64,000 nucleotides of DNA from Pseudofrankia sp. DC12 (GTDB taxonomy: Bacteria > Actinomycetota > Actinomycetes > Frankiales > Frankiaceae), in assembly GCF_000966285.1 (NCBI RefSeq), contig NZ_KQ031391.1:678978-742977 (forward strand), in the 5' to 3' direction. Of the stretch, positions 40,101-50,191 are shown piece after piece. Positions within the stretch are counted from its first letter, which is position 1, and every line of letters begins with the position of its first letter. The notes under the pieces are model-generated. The model searched no databases and was not told the origin of the DNA. It saw only the letters and a list, made by a program, of their open reading frames with translations. A program made the translations under genes and the position numbers.

Positions 40101-41732
40101 GAGGTAGTGGCCCAGGCTGGTGACCAGCTCCTCGCGGATGGCGTCCAGCGGCGGGTTGGTGACCTGCGCGAACAGCTGCTGGAAGTAGTCGAACAGCAGC
40201 CGGGGCCGCTCGGAGAGCACCGCGACCGGGGTGTCGGTGCCCATCGAGCCGATCGGCTCCGCGCCGGACCGCGCCATCGGGGCGACGATAACCCGCAGCT
40301 CCTCCTCGGTGTAGCCGAAGACCTGCTGGCGGCGGGTGACCGACTCGTGGCTGTAAACGACCCGCTCGCGCTCCGGCAGGTCGGCCAGCGCGATGACGCC
40401 CGCGTGCAGCCACTCGTCGTAGGGCGCCGCCGAGGCGAGCTCGGACTTGATCTCGTCGTCGCTGACGATCCGGCCCTTGGCCGTGTCGATCAGGAACATC
40501 CGGCCCGGCTGGAGCCGGCCCTTCTGGATGACCCGGTGCGGCGGGATGTCCAGGACGCCGACCTCGGAGGCCATGACGACCAGCCCGTCGTCGGTGACCC
40601 AGTACCGCGACGGGCGCAGGCCGTTGCGGTCGAGGACCGCGCCGATCATCGTGCCGTCGGTGAAGGCGATCGACGCCGGGCCGTCCCACGGCTCCATCAG
40701 CGTCGCGTGGAACTGGTAGAAGGCGCGGCGCTTCGGGTCCATCTCGGCGTGGTTCTCCCACGCCTCCGGGATCATCATCAGCACGGCGTGCGGCAGGCTG
40801 CGGCCGCCCAGGTGCAGCAGCTCCAGCACCTCGTCGAAGCTGGCCGAGTCGCTGGCGCCGTCGGCGCAGATCGGGAAGAGCCGGGCGAGGTCGCCGGGGA
40901 CCAGGTCGCTTTCCAGCAGCGCCTCACGGGCACGCATCCAGTTGCGGTTGCCGCGGACGGTGTTGATCTCACCGTTGTGCGCGATCAGGCGATAGGGATG
41001 CGCGAGCGGCCAGCTCGGGAAGGTGTTCGTCGAGAACCGGCTGTGCACCAGCGCGATAGCGCTCGCGAACCGCGGGTCGTCCAGGTCCGGGAAATAGGCG
41101 GACAGCTGGTGTGTAGTCAGCATTCCCTTGTAGACGATGGTGCGCGCCGACAACGACGGGAAATAGACGCCAGTCTCGCGCTGGATCCGCTTACGCAGGC
41201 AGAATGCCCGGCGCTCCAGCTCAAGCTGGTCGAATGCGGTGTCGTCGTCGATGGGCGCGCCGACCGCGGGGCTGACCGAGGTGCCCGGCAGCGTCACGAA
41301 CAGCTGGCGCATCCGGGGCTCGACCTCGCGGGCCGCGTGCCCGACGATGTGGCTGACGACGGGCAGCTCACGCCAGCCGAGAACCCGCAGGCGCTCCTGG
41401 CGGGCCAGCCGCCCGATGGTGCGGACGGCCTCGTCGCGGTCGCCAGCCACCTGGGGGAGGAAGCCGATGCCGACGGCGTACCGGCCGGCAGCAGGCAGCG
41501 GGAAACCCGCCACGTCACGCAGGAACACGTCCGGGACCTGGACGAGGATGCCCGCGCCGTCACCCGTGTCCGGGTCGCTGCCGGAGGCGCCACGATGGTC
41601 AAGGTTGCGCAGTACTGTGAGGCCCTGGTCGACCAGCTCATGGCTGCGGCGGCCGTGCACGTCGACGACGAAGCCGACACCACAGGCGTCGTGCTCGTAC
41701 GAGGGGTCGTAGAGACCTTGCTTAGTCGGCAT
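37173..41732 (-). CDS. gltB: Glutamate synthase large subunit
   Basis: The 1519-residue protein has four parts. An N-terminal class II glutaminase has [20 protein letters not shown], where Cys17 is the expected mature N-terminal nucleophile after removal of a 16-residue propeptide. A central domain follows. The FMN-binding synthase barrel carries the 3Fe-4S Cys cluster ([19 protein letters not shown]). The C-terminal beta-helix domain is GXGXG-like ([17 protein letters not shown]). It transfers glutamine amide nitrogen to 2-oxoglutarate with GltD. ATG 41732 is chosen at the family N-terminus; the frame continues open upstream without homology. gltD follows after a 570-bp repeat element. Confidence 0.96.
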   Translation of the reverse strand: MPTKQGLYDPSYEHDACGVGFVVDVHGRRSHELVDQGLTVLRNLDHRGASGSDPDTGDGAGILVQVPDVFLRDVAGFPLPAAGRYAVGIGFLPQVAGDRDEAVRTIGRLARQERLRVLGWRELPVVSHIVGHAAREVEPRMRQLFVTLPGTSVSPAVGAPIDDDTAFDQLELERRAFCLRKRIQRETGVYFPSLSARTIVYKGMLTTHQLSAYFPDLDDPRFASAIALVHSRFSTNTFPSWPLAHPYRLIAHNGEINTVRGNRNWMRAREALLESDLVPGDLARLFPICADGASDSASFDEVLELLHLGGRSLPHAVLMMIPEAWENHAEMDPKRRAFYQFHATLMEPWDGPASIAFTDGTMIGAVLDRNGLRPSRYWVTDDGLVVMASEVGVLDIPPHRVIQKGRLQPGRMFLIDTAKGRIVSDDEIKSELASAAPYDEWLHAGVIALADLPERERVVYSHESVTRRQQVFGYTEEELRVIVAPMARSGAEPIGSMGTDTPVAVLSERPRLLFDYFQQLFAQVTNPPLDAIREELVTSLGHYLGPEGNLLDAGAATCRVVQIPYPVISNTELAKIIGINDDGDMPGFAAVTVRGLYEVAGGGTALVARIEEICAGVSAAIADGARIVVLSDRDSDARLAPIPSLLLTSAVHHHLIREKTRTKVGLIVESGDAREVHHIALLNGFGAAAVNPYLAFESVEDLIRRGDIAGVTPEQAEKNIVKALGKGVLKVMSKMGISTIASYTGAQVFEAIGLRSDLIDRYFTGTASRIDGVGIDVLAAEVAARHARAHPRVATELVHRPLETGGEYQWRRDGEVHLFNPETVFLLQHATRTRQYEVFKEYTAKVDDLSKRNATLRGLFELRPGLRRPIPIDQVEPVSEIVKRFATGAMSYGSISAEAHETLAIAMNRLGGKSNTGEGGEDAERFVPDANGDLRRSAVKQVASGRFGVTSEYLVNADDLQIKMAQGAKPGEGGQLPAHKVYPWIARTRHSTPGVGLISPPPHHDIYSIEDLAQLIHDLKNANPTARVHVKLVAEVGVGTVAAGVSKAHADVVLISGHDGGTGASPLTSLKHAGAPWELGLAETQQTLLLNGLRDRIVVQVDGQIKTGRDVVIGALLGAEEFGFATAPLVVAGCVMMRVCHLDTCPVGVATQNPALRARFNGKPEFVENFFTFIAQEVREYLARLGFRTLKEAVGRVDILDAALAVEHWKAAGLDISPLLHTPETPFGGSLSNAASQDHGLDKALDNSLIQLCEGALEDGRPVWLEMPIRNVNRTVGTMLGYEVTRRYGAVGLPDDTISLRFTGSAGQSFGAFVPRGITLTLEGDVNDYTGKGLSGGRIIVFPPKEAPLRAEENTIAGNVLLYGATAGEAYFRGVVGERFCVRNSGATAIVEGVGDHGCEYMTGGTVVVLGQIGRNFAAGMSGGVAYLYDPVVERVNAEMVDIEPLDAEDRALLVSLLTRHRRETGSTVAAGLLASWEDEQAKFVKVMPRDYKRVLTVIAQAKEQGIPADELIMTAVRA

Positions 41733-42260
41733 CCGGCATGTCCTGTCCGTCTTCAGGGCCTGAAGGGTGCGGACGACGCTGTCCGGGAGCGCGTCGACGA
41801 CGACCAGGCGGCACCGGCGCCGCGCACCGCAGCCTTGCCCCAGAACACCCCGGCCAGCCGGCGCTCGGGCGTCCCGCCAGCCCGGGTGCCGGGCGTCCGG
41901 GTGCGCGCGGCCAGAGCCGAGACAGCTGGGACAGGGCGCGGTGAGCCAGCCGCGTCTTGCGCTCCACCGAGTGTGCCATGTCCCCGCCCGATTCGCTGAG
42001 ATCGTCAGCGTCCGGCAGGTCACATGAATGTGACAGCAGTGTTCCAAGCGGGCGAGCCTTGCCTTTGCTAACCTTCTTGTCCGCTGGGGCCCAGCACTGC
42101 TCTGCCTGCGGGTTCCGGCCGGCCGAAGGCCCACCTACCAGACGTCACAGCACTCGCCGAGGCTGCCAGCCAGCCGGCGGGCACCAGCCCCGCCCCGGTC
42201 CAGGGCCGCCCCCCGCGCATGAACGCAAGGTAACCCGGCCGCCGGCCGCCCGTGCGGACG
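41733..42260. other. Upstream region of gltB
   Basis: 528 bp between gltB and the VIT-family gene, both on the minus strand. No gene is supported; the frame that continues upstream of gltB lacks homology. A relatively AT-rich stretch at about 42010-42080 contains a perfect palindrome and probably the promoter. Confidence 0.5.
42019..42034. promoter_or_regulatory. Perfect palindrome, candidate GlnR-type nitrogen-control site
   Basis: GTCACATGAATGTGAC is a 16-bp palindrome with 7-bp arms. It contains the AC-N9-AC spacing reported for actinobacterial GlnR boxes and lies 287 bp upstream of the gltB start, where nitrogen regulation would make sense. Another dimeric regulator could equally use it. 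Confidence 0.4.
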
Positions 42261-43127
42261 TCAGTGGACCACGCCGCCGACGAGGGCACCCACCAGGAAC
42301 GTGGCGGCCGCGGCCAGCGCGCCAAGAACGAGCTGGCGGCCACCGGACAGCCACGGGGAACGGCCGGTGAACCGGCTGACGGCCACGCCGACCCCGAACA
42401 GCGCGCAGCCGGCCAGCACCGCGCTCGCGACGAATGTGTGGCCGCCGAGCACCCAGCGTGAGACCAGGTAGGGCAGCACCGGCACCAGCGCTCCGACGGC
42501 GAACGCCGCGAACGACGAGAAGGCGGCCAGCATCGCGCTCGGCAGCCGGCCCGGGGTGACGCCCAGCTCCTCCTGGCTGTGCACGGCCAGCGCGACCTCC
42601 GGGTCGCCGTGCAGCTGGCTGGCGACGGCATCGGCCAGCGCCGGGTCGACGCCCTTGCGGGCGTAGGACGCGGCCAGCTCGGCCCGCTCGTCGACCGGGA
42701 ACTCCGTCAGCGCCTGCCGCTCGACCTCGATCTCCGCGGCCATCGCCTCGTTCTGGGACCGGACCGAGGTGTACTCCCCCGTCGCCATCGAGAACGCGCC
42801 GGCGGCGACCCCGGCGAGGCCGGCCAGCACCGCCGTCGAGCGGGACGCGTTGCTGCCGGCGAACCCGGACAGCAACGCGACGTTGCTGACCAGCCCGTCC
42901 ATCACCCCGAACACCGCCGGGCGCAGCCAGCCGCCGGAGACGTCGCGATGGGCGTCATGGTGGTGCTGGTGCATCCCGGGCCGGAACACGGCCTCGGACC
43001 GCCGGGAGGCCGGCCGAGCGGCCCAGGCACCGGCCAGGCCCTCGTCTGCCGGGTCGCCGACAGCCGGGCTCCCGTCGGCCTGGTCCCCATCAGCGGGACC
43101 TTCGCGGGCCGGGCCCCCGTCAGCCAT
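42261..43127 (-). CDS. VIT1/CCC1-family membrane protein (iron/manganese transporter type)
   Basis: The 288-residue protein starts with a His-rich cytoplasmic segment (MHQHHHDAHRD) followed by the family signature WLRPAVFGVMDGLVSNVALLSGFAG. GVAAGAFSMATGEYTSVRSQNE has the conserved acidic residues. An amphipathic helical region comes next, then three hydrophobic segments at the C-terminus. VIT proteins move ferrous iron or manganese out of the cytosol; the His-rich N-terminus supports metal binding. ATG 43127 overlaps the end of lgt by 8 nt, so the two genes are coupled. GTG 43157 is a possible alternative start. Confidence 0.87.
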   Translation of the reverse strand: MADGGPAREGPADGDQADGSPAVGDPADEGLAGAWAARPASRRSEAVFRPGMHQHHHDAHRDVSGGWLRPAVFGVMDGLVSNVALLSGFAGSNASRSTAVLAGLAGVAAGAFSMATGEYTSVRSQNEAMAAEIEVERQALTEFPVDERAELAASYARKGVDPALADAVASQLHGDPEVALAVHSQEELGVTPGRLPSAMLAAFSSFAAFAVGALVPVLPYLVSRWVLGGHTFVASAVLAGCALFGVGVAVSRFTGRSPWLSGGRQLVLGALAAAATFLVGALVGGVVH

Positions 43128-44145
43128 CGCCGCGGCCAGGCGCAGCCGTGTCGTCACCGCCGTCCGCTGCCGGAAATGCGGCGGATGCGGGGGATGCGGC
43201 CACGGTCGCGGGTGTGTCCGCCCCGAGCCGCCCGCTGACGGCGCCGGCGGTGACCGGGGCGTCGTCCTGCTCGTCGACGGCGTCACCCGCGGCGACCTCG
43301 GCCGGCTCGTCGCCCGCCGCCGCCACACCGTCGGCCGGGCTGACGTCCTCGTCGACGGGCTTGCGGATCAGCAGGTACATCGCCAGGGCGCCCAGGAAGA
43401 CGACGATGCTGGTCCAGTCGTTGAGGCGCAGGCCGAGGAAGTGCTCGGCGTCGTCGATCCGCAGCGCCTCGACCAGGCCCCGGCCGAAGGTGTACAGCAT
43501 GATGTACATCGCGAACAGCCGGCCGCGGCCAAGCCGGGCCCGCCGGTCGATGACCAGCAGCGTCACGCCGACCAGCACGTTCCAGACCGACTCGTAGAGA
43601 AACGTCGGGTGGAAGGTCGTGTACTGCTCGTAGCCGAGGGGCCGGTGGGCCAGGTCGATCTTCAGCCCCCACGGCAGCGTGGTGGGACGGCCGAAGAGCT
43701 CCTGGTTGAAGTAGTTGCCCCAGCGGCCGATCGCCTGCGCGAAGATCAGGCCGGGCGCGGCGGCGTCGGCGAACAGCAGGAACGACACGTTCGCCCGGCG
43801 GCAGGCGAGCCACACCCCGAGCGCGCCGCCCGCGACCGCTCCCCAGATCCCCAGCCCGCCGTTCCACACATACAGGACGTGGACCAGGTCACCGTTCTTG
43901 CCGAAGTACGCCTGCGGGCTGGTGAGGACGTGGTAGACCCGGGCGCCGATGATGCCGAGCAGCACGGCACCCACGCCGGCGTCGCTGGCGAAGTTCGGGT
44001 CGACGCCGCGGGCCCGCAGCCGGCGGCCGGTCAGCCAGACGGCGACGATGACGCCAATAATGATCATAAAGGCGTAGGCGCGCAGCGGCAGGGGCCCGAG
44101 GTGCAGCACACCTCGGGAGGGGCTAGGGATCGCGGCTAGGACCAC
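43120..44145 (-). CDS. lgt: Prolipoprotein diacylglyceryl transferase
   Basis: The 341-residue multi-pass membrane enzyme attaches diacylglycerol from phosphatidylglycerol to the lipobox Cys of prolipoproteins. The signature is GLIFAQAIGRWGNYFNQELFG, with the essential Arg/Asn/Glu residues; RVYHVLTSPQAYF and HPTFLYESVWN also fit. The C-terminal 75 residues are acidic, Ala-rich and beyond the usual enzyme length, as in several actinobacterial Lgt proteins. The GTG start has TAGCCT exactly 6 nt upstream. It follows trpA on the same strand across a hairpin, a conserved neighbourhood in actinobacteria. Confidence 0.95.
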   Translation of the reverse strand: MVLAAIPSPSRGVLHLGPLPLRAYAFMIIIGVIVAVWLTGRRLRARGVDPNFASDAGVGAVLLGIIGARVYHVLTSPQAYFGKNGDLVHVLYVWNGGLGIWGAVAGGALGVWLACRRANVSFLLFADAAAPGLIFAQAIGRWGNYFNQELFGRPTTLPWGLKIDLAHRPLGYEQYTTFHPTFLYESVWNVLVGVTLLVIDRRARLGRGRLFAMYIMLYTFGRGLVEALRIDDAEHFLGLRLNDWTSIVVFLGALAMYLLIRKPVDEDVSPADGVAAAGDEPAEVAAGDAVDEQDDAPVTAGAVSGRLGADTPATVAASPASAAFPAADGGDDTAAPGRGDG

Positions 44146-44151
44146 GGCCCA

Positions 44152-44157
44152 AGGCTA
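44152..44157 (-). promoter_or_regulatory. Candidate leaderless -10 hexamer for lgt
   Basis: TAGCCT (minus strand) ends 6 nt before GTG 44145, downstream of a hairpin that follows trpA. Confidence 0.4.
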
Positions 44158-44222
44158 CCTAGCCGGGACCCGCTGTCGTCTACCCGTCCTCGAACAAAGG
44201 CTGACAACTCCGGCAAGCCATC

Positions 44223-44247
44223 CCGGCGACGTGGCGAACGTCGCCGG
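44223..44247 (-). terminator. Hairpin downstream of trpA
   Basis: A perfect 10-bp stem, CCGGCGACGT/ACGTCGCCGG, with a 5-nt loop lies about 87 nt after the trpA stop codon and before the lgt promoter candidate. It could end the trp transcript. Confidence 0.5.
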
Positions 44248-44333
44248 CGGAATGCCTGGTCAGGGCCAGCCGGCCCAGGGGTCAGCACCGGCCCGGCCGA
44301 CCTGACGCCCGGGTTCGCCGTCGACCGGGCCAG

Positions 44334-45164
44334 TCAGGTGGTGGCGCGGACGCCGGCGGCGAGGTCCGCCGTGAGCGCACGGACCGCGGAGATGCCCGCG
44401 TCGAGGCCGGCGCCGGAACGCTCGGCGTCGACCAGGCACCCGACCAGCGCGGTTCCGACGATCACGCCGTCGGCGAAGCCCGCGACGGTCGCCGCCTGGG
44501 CCCCGTCCTTGACGCCCAGTCCGACCGCCACCGGCAGGTCGGTCACCCCCCGCACCCGCTTTACCAGGCCCTCGGCGGCGGCACCGACCGACTGGCGGAC
44601 ACCGGTGACGCCCATCAGCGACGCGGCGTAGACGAAGCCGCTGGCGATGCCGGTCACCCGGCGCAGCCGCTCGTCCGAGGAACTGGGCGCGACGAGGAAC
44701 ACCGAGTCCAGTCCGTGCCGGCCGGCGGCCTCCAGCCACGGGCCGGCCTCCTCGGGGGGCAGGTCCGGGGTGATCGTGCCCGCGCCGCCCGCCGCGGCGA
44801 GATCAGCCGCGAAGCGCTCGACGCCGTGGCGCTCGATCGGGTTCCAGTACGTCATCACCAGCGTCGGAGCACCGGTCTCGGCGACCGCCTCGACCGTGCG
44901 CAGCACGTCGGCGGTGGTGACCCCGGCCCGCAGCGCTGCGTCGACGGCCTCCTGGATGACCGGCCCGTCGATCGTCGGGTCCGAGTACGGCAGGCCGAGC
45001 TCGACGGCGTCGACCCCCGCCTCGACCATCGCGCGGATCGCCTCGATCGCGCCGTCGACCGACGGGTAGCCCGCCGGCAGGTAGCCGACGAGGAGAGCGC
45101 GGCCCTCCTTGCGCGCGGCGGCGAAGCTGTCCGCGAGCCGCCCGTTCGTACCCTGTCCGCCCAC
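44334..45164 (-). CDS. trpA: Tryptophan synthase alpha subunit
   Basis: The 276-residue TIM-barrel enzyme cleaves indole-3-glycerol phosphate to indole and glyceraldehyde 3-phosphate and channels indole to TrpB. Motifs are VELGLPYSDPTIDGPVIQEA (catalytic acid region; Pro-Tyr-Ser-Asp), GTITPDLPPEEAGPW, and the phosphate-binding VAVGLGVKDGAQA and FADGVIVGTALVG. GTG 45164 has GGAGAAGGA upstream and gives the correct N-terminus. It is the last gene of the trp block, 179 nt after trpB. Confidence 0.95.
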   Translation of the reverse strand: MGGQGTNGRLADSFAAARKEGRALLVGYLPAGYPSVDGAIEAIRAMVEAGVDAVELGLPYSDPTIDGPVIQEAVDAALRAGVTTADVLRTVEAVAETGAPTLVMTYWNPIERHGVERFAADLAAAGGAGTITPDLPPEEAGPWLEAAGRHGLDSVFLVAPSSSDERLRRVTGIASGFVYAASLMGVTGVRQSVGAAAEGLVKRVRGVTDLPVAVGLGVKDGAQAATVAGFADGVIVGTALVGCLVDAERSGAGLDAGISAVRALTADLAAGVRATT

Positions 45165-45343
45165 GTTGCTGTCCTTCTCCCGGCCGGCTGGCCCGGCCGA
45201 CCTCGGCAAGCCCGGTCGCCCAGGGCGCGCGTCGTCGTGTGCTGTCTGCGTGTCGCCTCGGGCCTCGCCGGCCTCGTGCCGGTCGGGCCCCGCCCGACCT
45301 GGCCGCGGCCCCGCGCTCGCGGGAGCGCGTGGGGCCGGTTCGG

Positions 45344-46636
45344 TCAGCCGTTCCCGGCGGTCCCGTCGACGCCGTCGAGCACGTTGAACCAGCGGGCGGC
45401 GGTGTCGACGTCCTTGTCGCCGCGGCCCGAGCAGCTGACCAGGACGGTCGCTCCCGGGCCGAGCTCACGGGCGACCTCGAACGCGCCGGCGAAGGCGTGC
45501 GCGCTCTCGATCGCGACCAGGATGCCCTCGGCCTTCGCGACGAGCGAGAGAGCCTCCATCGCGGCGGCGTCGTCGACGACCCGGTAGCTCGCCCGGCCGG
45601 TGTCGTGCAGCCAGGCATGCTCGGGACCGATGCCGGGATAGTCCAGCCCGGCTGAGATCGAGTGCGAGACCTGGGTCTGGCCGTCCTCATCCTGCAGGAA
45701 GTACGAGCGCATCCCGTGCAGCACGCCGGAGCCGCCCCCGGCGATCGCGGCGGCATGCCGGCCGGTCGCCAGGCCGTCGCCGCCCGCCTCGCAGCCGATC
45801 AGCGCGACCGGGGTGTCGGGGATGAACCGGTGGAAGATCCCAATCGCGTTCGAGCCGCCGCCGACGCAGGCGACGACCGCGTCCGGGAGCCGTCCGGTGA
45901 TCTCCAGCACCTGCTCGCGGGCCTCGACGCCGATGATCCGCTGGAAGTCGCGGACCAGCATCGGGAACGGGTGCGGGCCCATCACCGAGCCGATGCAGTA
46001 GTGGGTGTGCCCGACGGTGGCCACCCAGTCCCGCAGGGCCTCGTTGATGGCGTCCTTGAGGGTGCGGCTGCCGGAGGTGACCGGGACGACGGTTGCGCCG
46101 AGCAGCCGCATCCGGGCGACGTTGAGCGCCTGGCGCCGGGTGTCCTCCTCGCCCATGTAGACGACGCACTCCAGGCCGAGCAGGGCGCACGCGGTCGCGG
46201 TGGCGACGCCGTGCTGGCCCGCGCCGGTCTCGGCGATCACGCGGGTCTTGCCCATCCGCCTGGTCAGCAGGCACTGGCCGAGGACATTATTGATCTTGTG
46301 CGAGCCGGTGTGGGCGAGGTCCTCGCGCTTGAGCAGCAACTGGGCCCCACCGATCCGCTCGGTGAGCCGGTGCGCCACGGTGACCGGCGTCGGCCGGCCG
46401 GCGTAGCTGGCGAGCAGTCCGTCCAGCTCGGCGACGAAAGCCGGGTCGTTGCGGGCCTGCTCGTAGGCCGCGGTCAGCTCGTCGAGCGCCGCCATCAGCG
46501 CCTCCGGCACGAACCGCCCGCCGAACGGCCCGAAGTGCCCCAGCCCGTCCGGCACGCTGGCCCACTCCCCGGCGCCCAGGTCGGCGGCGGCTGGCGAGAC
46601 GGCGAAGCCGGTCGACCCGGCGTTAGGAGCGCTCAC
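45344..46636 (-). CDS. trpB: Tryptophan synthase beta subunit
   Basis: The 430-residue PLP enzyme condenses indole with serine to tryptophan. [15 protein letters not shown] contains the PLP-binding Lys, [15 protein letters not shown] the substrate loop and [14 protein letters not shown] the phosphate cup. [14 protein letters not shown] marks the N-terminus. The GTG start carries TAGAGT exactly 6 nt upstream and no Shine-Dalgarno, suggesting an internal leaderless promoter in the trp block. It lies 51 nt after trpC. Confidence 0.96.
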   Translation of the reverse strand: MSAPNAGSTGFAVSPAAADLGAGEWASVPDGLGHFGPFGGRFVPEALMAALDELTAAYEQARNDPAFVAELDGLLASYAGRPTPVTVAHRLTERIGGAQLLLKREDLAHTGSHKINNVLGQCLLTRRMGKTRVIAETGAGQHGVATATACALLGLECVVYMGEEDTRRQALNVARMRLLGATVVPVTSGSRTLKDAINEALRDWVATVGHTHYCIGSVMGPHPFPMLVRDFQRIIGVEAREQVLEITGRLPDAVVACVGGGSNAIGIFHRFIPDTPVALIGCEAGGDGLATGRHAAAIAGGGSGVLHGMRSYFLQDEDGQTQVSHSISAGLDYPGIGPEHAWLHDTGRASYRVVDDAAAMEALSLVAKAEGILVAIESAHAFAGAFEVARELGPGATVLVSCSGRGDKDVDTAARWFNVLDGVDGTAGNG

Positions 46637-46642
46637 ACCCCG

Positions 46643-46648
46643 ACTCTA
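46643..46648 (-). promoter_or_regulatory. Candidate leaderless -10 hexamer for trpB
   Basis: TAGAGT (minus strand) ends 6 nt before GTG 46636, in the short trpC-trpB gap. Confidence 0.4.
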
Positions 46649-46687
46649 TCGGCCTACGCCAACCGATTTTTCGGCGTGCCAGACAGG

Positions 46688-47494
46688 TTAACGGCCGACC
46701 TTGGTGGCTGGGTGGGCGCCGGCGGCGACGAGGTCGGCGACGGTCTGGCGCGGGTCGGGGCCGCTGACGGCGGCCTCGCCGACGAGCACCGCGTCGGCGC
46801 CCGTCTCCGCGTAGCCGAGCAGGTCACGCGGGCCGCGGATGCCGGACTCGGCGACCTTCAGGATGCCGGGCGGCACCATCGGCGCCAGCCGCGCGAAGGT
46901 GTCCCGCCGGACCTCGAGCGTCTTGAGGTCACGGGCGTTGACGCCGATCAGCCGGGCGCCCGCGTCCAGCGCCCGCTGCGTCTCCTCCTCGTCGTGGACC
47001 TCGACGAGCGCGGTCATCCCGAGCGACTCGGTCCGCTCCAGCAGGCCGACGAGGCGGGGCTGGTCGAGCGCCGCGACGATCAGCAGGATCAGGTCGGCGC
47101 CGTGGGCCCGCGCCTCCCAGATCTGGTACGGAGCCACGATGAAGTCCTTGCGCAGCACGGGCACGTCGACCGCCACCCGGACGGCGTCCAGGTCGGCCAG
47201 CGACCCGCCGAACCGGTGCTTCTCGGTCAGCACGCTGACGGCCGCGGCGCCGGCGGTCTCGTAGATGCCAGCCAGCTTCCCGGGATCGGGAATGTTGGCC
47301 AGGTCCCCCTTGGACGGGCTGCGCCGCTTCACCTCGGCGATCACCGCGACCCGCCGGGCGCGCAGGACCGCCAGCGCGTCCCGTGGGTCCGGGACCTTCT
47401 CGACGCGTTGTCTGAGCACGTCAAGTGGGGTCTGGGACTCGCGTTCGGCCAGATCGGCACGGACGCCGGCGATGATGTCGTCGAGGACGGTCAC
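46688..47494 (-). CDS. trpC: Indole-3-glycerol phosphate synthase
   Basis: The 268-residue TIM-barrel enzyme converts carboxyphenylamino-deoxyribulose phosphate to indole-3-glycerol phosphate. [14 protein letters not shown] contains the catalytic Lys and the phosphate site; [29 protein letters not shown] and [13 protein letters not shown] are the remaining hallmark loops. GTG 47494 is chosen at the family N-terminus with GGAG 9 nt upstream. The frame is open for 90 more codons upstream but without IGPS similarity. Confidence 0.95.
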   Translation of the reverse strand: MTVLDDIIAGVRADLAERESQTPLDVLRQRVEKVPDPRDALAVLRARRVAVIAEVKRRSPSKGDLANIPDPGKLAGIYETAGAAAVSVLTEKHRFGGSLADLDAVRVAVDVPVLRKDFIVAPYQIWEARAHGADLILLIVAALDQPRLVGLLERTESLGMTALVEVHDEEETQRALDAGARLIGVNARDLKTLEVRRDTFARLAPMVPPGILKVAESGIRGPRDLLGYAETGADAVLVGEAAVSGPDPRQTVADLVAAGAHPATKVGR

Positions 47495-47903
47495 AGCTCG
47501 GCTCCTGCGGCTCTCGCTGCCATGGCGCCGATGGTAGGCCCCCAGCTGGACATCGCACATCGCCCCCCACGGCCGCATCGGCCCTCTGACGGTCCGTAGT
47601 TGCCCACCGATTGTCCGAGCCGGAACCGTCGGGCCGATCAACCGCCAAACAGGCCATACCCAGCAGGGTGCACACTCGCACCGGTCACGCAGCGTGGTTG
47701 TCCCCTTGTTGCCCAGCACACACGCCCGGCGACGGCCCGCGACGGGTCCGCCACTCAGCGACATTCGTGTCTAGCGCGCCACCTCCGGCAATCCGGACGG
47801 GCCGGCCGGCGCGCCGTTCGGCGTGTCGCTCGGCCGCCTTCCGGCCATCATCCGGCCAGCTGTCCGCAGCCCGCCAGCCACCACAGAGCCGCCCTCGCGG
47901 CCG
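47495..47903 (-). other. Leader region of trpC
   Basis: 409 bp between the TIGR02234 gene and trpC on the minus strand. The trpC frame stays open here and contains a cluster of three Trp codons in seven (WVWPVWR), which recalls attenuator peptides but is not followed by a stop. No clear terminator/antiterminator pair was identified by eye. Confidence 0.35.
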
Positions 47904-48578
47904 TCAGTCCGCCGAGACGGTCGGGTCCTGGCCACGCTCGATGGCCTCCCAGGCGTCCAGCGGGCGCGGCGACCTGGTCTGGTAGCGGCCCCCCATCGCC
48001 GGCCAGGACCGGCCGAACGCGGCCGCCAGCAGGCCGGCGCCGAGCAGGGCCACCCCGCCCACCAACGCGAGCCACGGCGCGGCCGACACCTCGATCGGGC
48101 CGAGGCTCGGGTGACCGCTGGGGGCGAGGGCGACGACGTGCTGCGCGGCCCGCACGACCGGCGCCGGGTCGAGGCTGACCCGGGCCGCGTAGACGATCAC
48201 CCCGACGCCGGCCGCGGCGACGAGCGCCCCGACGACGCGCCGGGCCACGCCTCGGGTCGCGACCAGCGCGACGGCCGTGGCCAGGCCCAGCAGCCCGAAG
48301 GCGCTGACCGCGGGAGCCAGGTCACCGGCGCCGAGTTTCACCGCGAGCGGAGCCGTGCTCGCCCCACTACCGGCCGTCGCCGCGTCCCGCACGTCCGTGT
48401 GGACCCAGGTCGCCGACGCGGCAAGCAGCGCCACCGCCGCGCCCAGCAGGCAGCCGCCGACGGCCACCCCAAGCCCGGTTCGCCCGGCCAGCCGGTGGCC
48501 GGGCCGGTCGGCCCGCGCGGGCGTCGCCGCCTCGGCCGCGAGCCCGCTCGACGCGATCTGCCCGGTGTCCGCGCTCAT
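47904..48578 (-). CDS. Trp-biosynthesis-associated membrane protein (TIGR02234 family)
   Basis: The 224-residue protein has four hydrophobic segments ([69 protein letters not shown]). The extracytoplasmic loop has the conserved ATWVHTDV motif, and the C-terminal tail [11 protein letters not shown]...[13 protein letters not shown] is typical of the family found between trpE and trpC in actinobacteria. Its function is unknown; association is by conserved context. It starts 29 nt after trpE. Confidence 0.9.
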   Translation of the reverse strand: MSADTGQIASSGLAAEAATPARADRPGHRLAGRTGLGVAVGGCLLGAAVALLAASATWVHTDVRDAATAGSGASTAPLAVKLGAGDLAPAVSAFGLLGLATAVALVATRGVARRVVGALVAAAGVGVIVYAARVSLDPAPVVRAAQHVVALAPSGHPSLGPIEVSAAPWLALVGGVALLGAGLLAAAFGRSWPAMGGRYQTRSPRPLDAWEAIERGQDPTVSAD

Positions 48579-48607
48579 GCCTGTGTTCCCGTCTGTCGCG
48601 ATGGTGG

Positions 48608-50191
48608 TCAGCCCGGCGCGCGCAGGGTCTCGGCGATCTCGATCGCGCGCAGCACGGCGGCGGCCTTGGTCCGGCTCTCGTGGTCCTCGGCGTCGGGCAC
48701 CGAGTCGGCGACGACGCCGGCACCGGCCTGGACGTACGCGCGGCCGTCGCGGACCAGGGCGGTGCGGATCGCGATGGCCGTGTCGAGGTCGCCGCCGAAG
48801 TCGAGGTAGCCGACGACGCCGCCGTACAGGCCGCGCCGGGTCGGTTCCAGCTCGTCGATGACCTCCATCGCCCGCACCTTGGGGGCGCCGGACAGCGTGC
48901 CGGCGGGGAAGGTCGCGGCGAGCACGTCGATCGCGGTGCGCTCGGGCGAGACCTGGCCGATGACGGTCGAGACGATGTGGGTGATCTGCGAGTAACGCTC
49001 GATCGTGGCGAACTCGACCACCCGCACCGTCCCCGGCACGCAGACCCGGCCCAGGTCGTTGCGGACCAGGTCGACGAGCATGACGTGCTCGGCGCGTTCC
49101 TTCGGGTCGGCGAGCAGCTCGGCGGCGAGCTTCGCGTCGGCCTCGGGGGTCTGCCCGCGCGGCCGGCTGCCGGCGATCGGGTGCAGCAGCGCGCGTCTGC
49201 CGGTGACCTTGACGTGTGCCTCGGGCGAGGTGCCGACGACGTCGAAGTCGCCGAACCGCAGCAGATACATGTACGGACTCGGGTTGGACGCGCGCAGCAC
49301 CCGGTAGATGTCGAGGGCGTCGGCGGTGGTCGCCCGCTCGAAGCGCTGCGACACCACGATCTGGAAGCACTCGCCCGCGCGGATCTCCTCGATCGAGCGC
49401 TCGACCGCCTGCTGGAACTGGCCGGGCGCCATCGCGGAGGTGAACTGGCCGATGTCGAGCGGCGCGACCGCGCGGGTCGCGGCGACAGTCGGCTCGGTCC
49501 ACTTGTGCAGCTCGGCCGTCATCAGCTCCAGCCGGCCGGCCGCGTCGTCGTAGGCGGCGTCGAGCGCGGCCTCGTCCAGCGGGACGGTCGCGGGCGCCCC
49601 GTCCGGCCCTGGCGGGGCGGCGGCGTGGGTGAGGACGTTGGCGACCAGCAGGCAGGAGCCGTCAGCATGGTCGAGCACGGCGAGGTCCATGCACAGCAGC
49701 AGACGCAGCTCCGGCATGTGCAGGTCGTCGACGGCGTGCTCGGGCAGCCGCTCGATCCGGCGGACGAAGTCGTACGACAGGTAGCCGACGAGGCCACCCA
49801 TCAGCGGCGGCATCCCCGCCGCGCCGGCGCTTGGCCACAGCGCGTCCAGCCGCGGCGCACGCAGCGACCGCTCGACGGCGCGCAGCGCGGCCAGCGGGCT
49901 GCCGCCGGTCGGTATGCCGGGCGGCGGCGGACCGCCGGTCCAGCAGGCCTCGCCGTCAACCTCGGTGAGGGTGGCCGCCGCCCGCACGCCGACGATCGAG
50001 TACCGGGAGCGCATCCCGCTGTGCTCGGCCGACTCCAGCAGGAACGTGCCGGGGCCGCCGCCGAGCTTGCGGTACATCCCGACCGGGGTCTCGCCGTCGG
50101 CCAGCAGCCGGCGGGCCACGGGGACAACAGTGTACTCGGCGGCCAGAGCGCGGAACTCGGTCCGCGTCGGGCTGATCTCACCGGTGGTCAT
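48608..50191 (-). CDS. trpE: Anthranilate synthase component I
   Basis: The 527-residue chorismate-utilising enzyme makes anthranilate with a TrpG amidotransferase not seen in this window. The C-terminal catalytic domain shows [12 protein letters not shown], the [14 protein letters not shown] loop, [14 protein letters not shown] and [19 protein letters not shown], plus [13 protein letters not shown]. The N-terminal regulatory domain carries an LLES-type segment ([10 protein letters not shown]), the usual tryptophan feedback site. Its ATG overlaps the end of hisI by 14 nt. Confidence 0.95.
   Translation of the reverse strand: MTTGEISPTRTEFRALAAEYTVVPVARRLLADGETPVGMYRKLGGGPGTFLLESAEHSGMRSRYSIVGVRAAATLTEVDGEACWTGGPPPPGIPTGGSPLAALRAVERSLRAPRLDALWPSAGAAGMPPLMGGLVGYLSYDFVRRIERLPEHAVDDLHMPELRLLLCMDLAVLDHADGSCLLVANVLTHAAAPPGPDGAPATVPLDEAALDAAYDDAAGRLELMTAELHKWTEPTVAATRAVAPLDIGQFTSAMAPGQFQQAVERSIEEIRAGECFQIVVSQRFERATTADALDIYRVLRASNPSPYMYLLRFGDFDVVGTSPEAHVKVTGRRALLHPIAGSRPRGQTPEADAKLAAELLADPKERAEHVMLVDLVRNDLGRVCVPGTVRVVEFATIERYSQITHIVSTVIGQVSPERTAIDVLAATFPAGTLSGAPKVRAMEVIDELEPTRRGLYGGVVGYLDFGGDLDTAIAIRTALVRDGRAYVQAGAGVVADSVPDAEDHESRTKAAAVLRAIEIAETLRAPG

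Noticed and set aside
41733-42134. 134-codon extension of gltB
   Set aside because: The sequence lacks similarity to GltB, and the expected short propeptide followed by the nucleophile Cys starts at ATG 41732.
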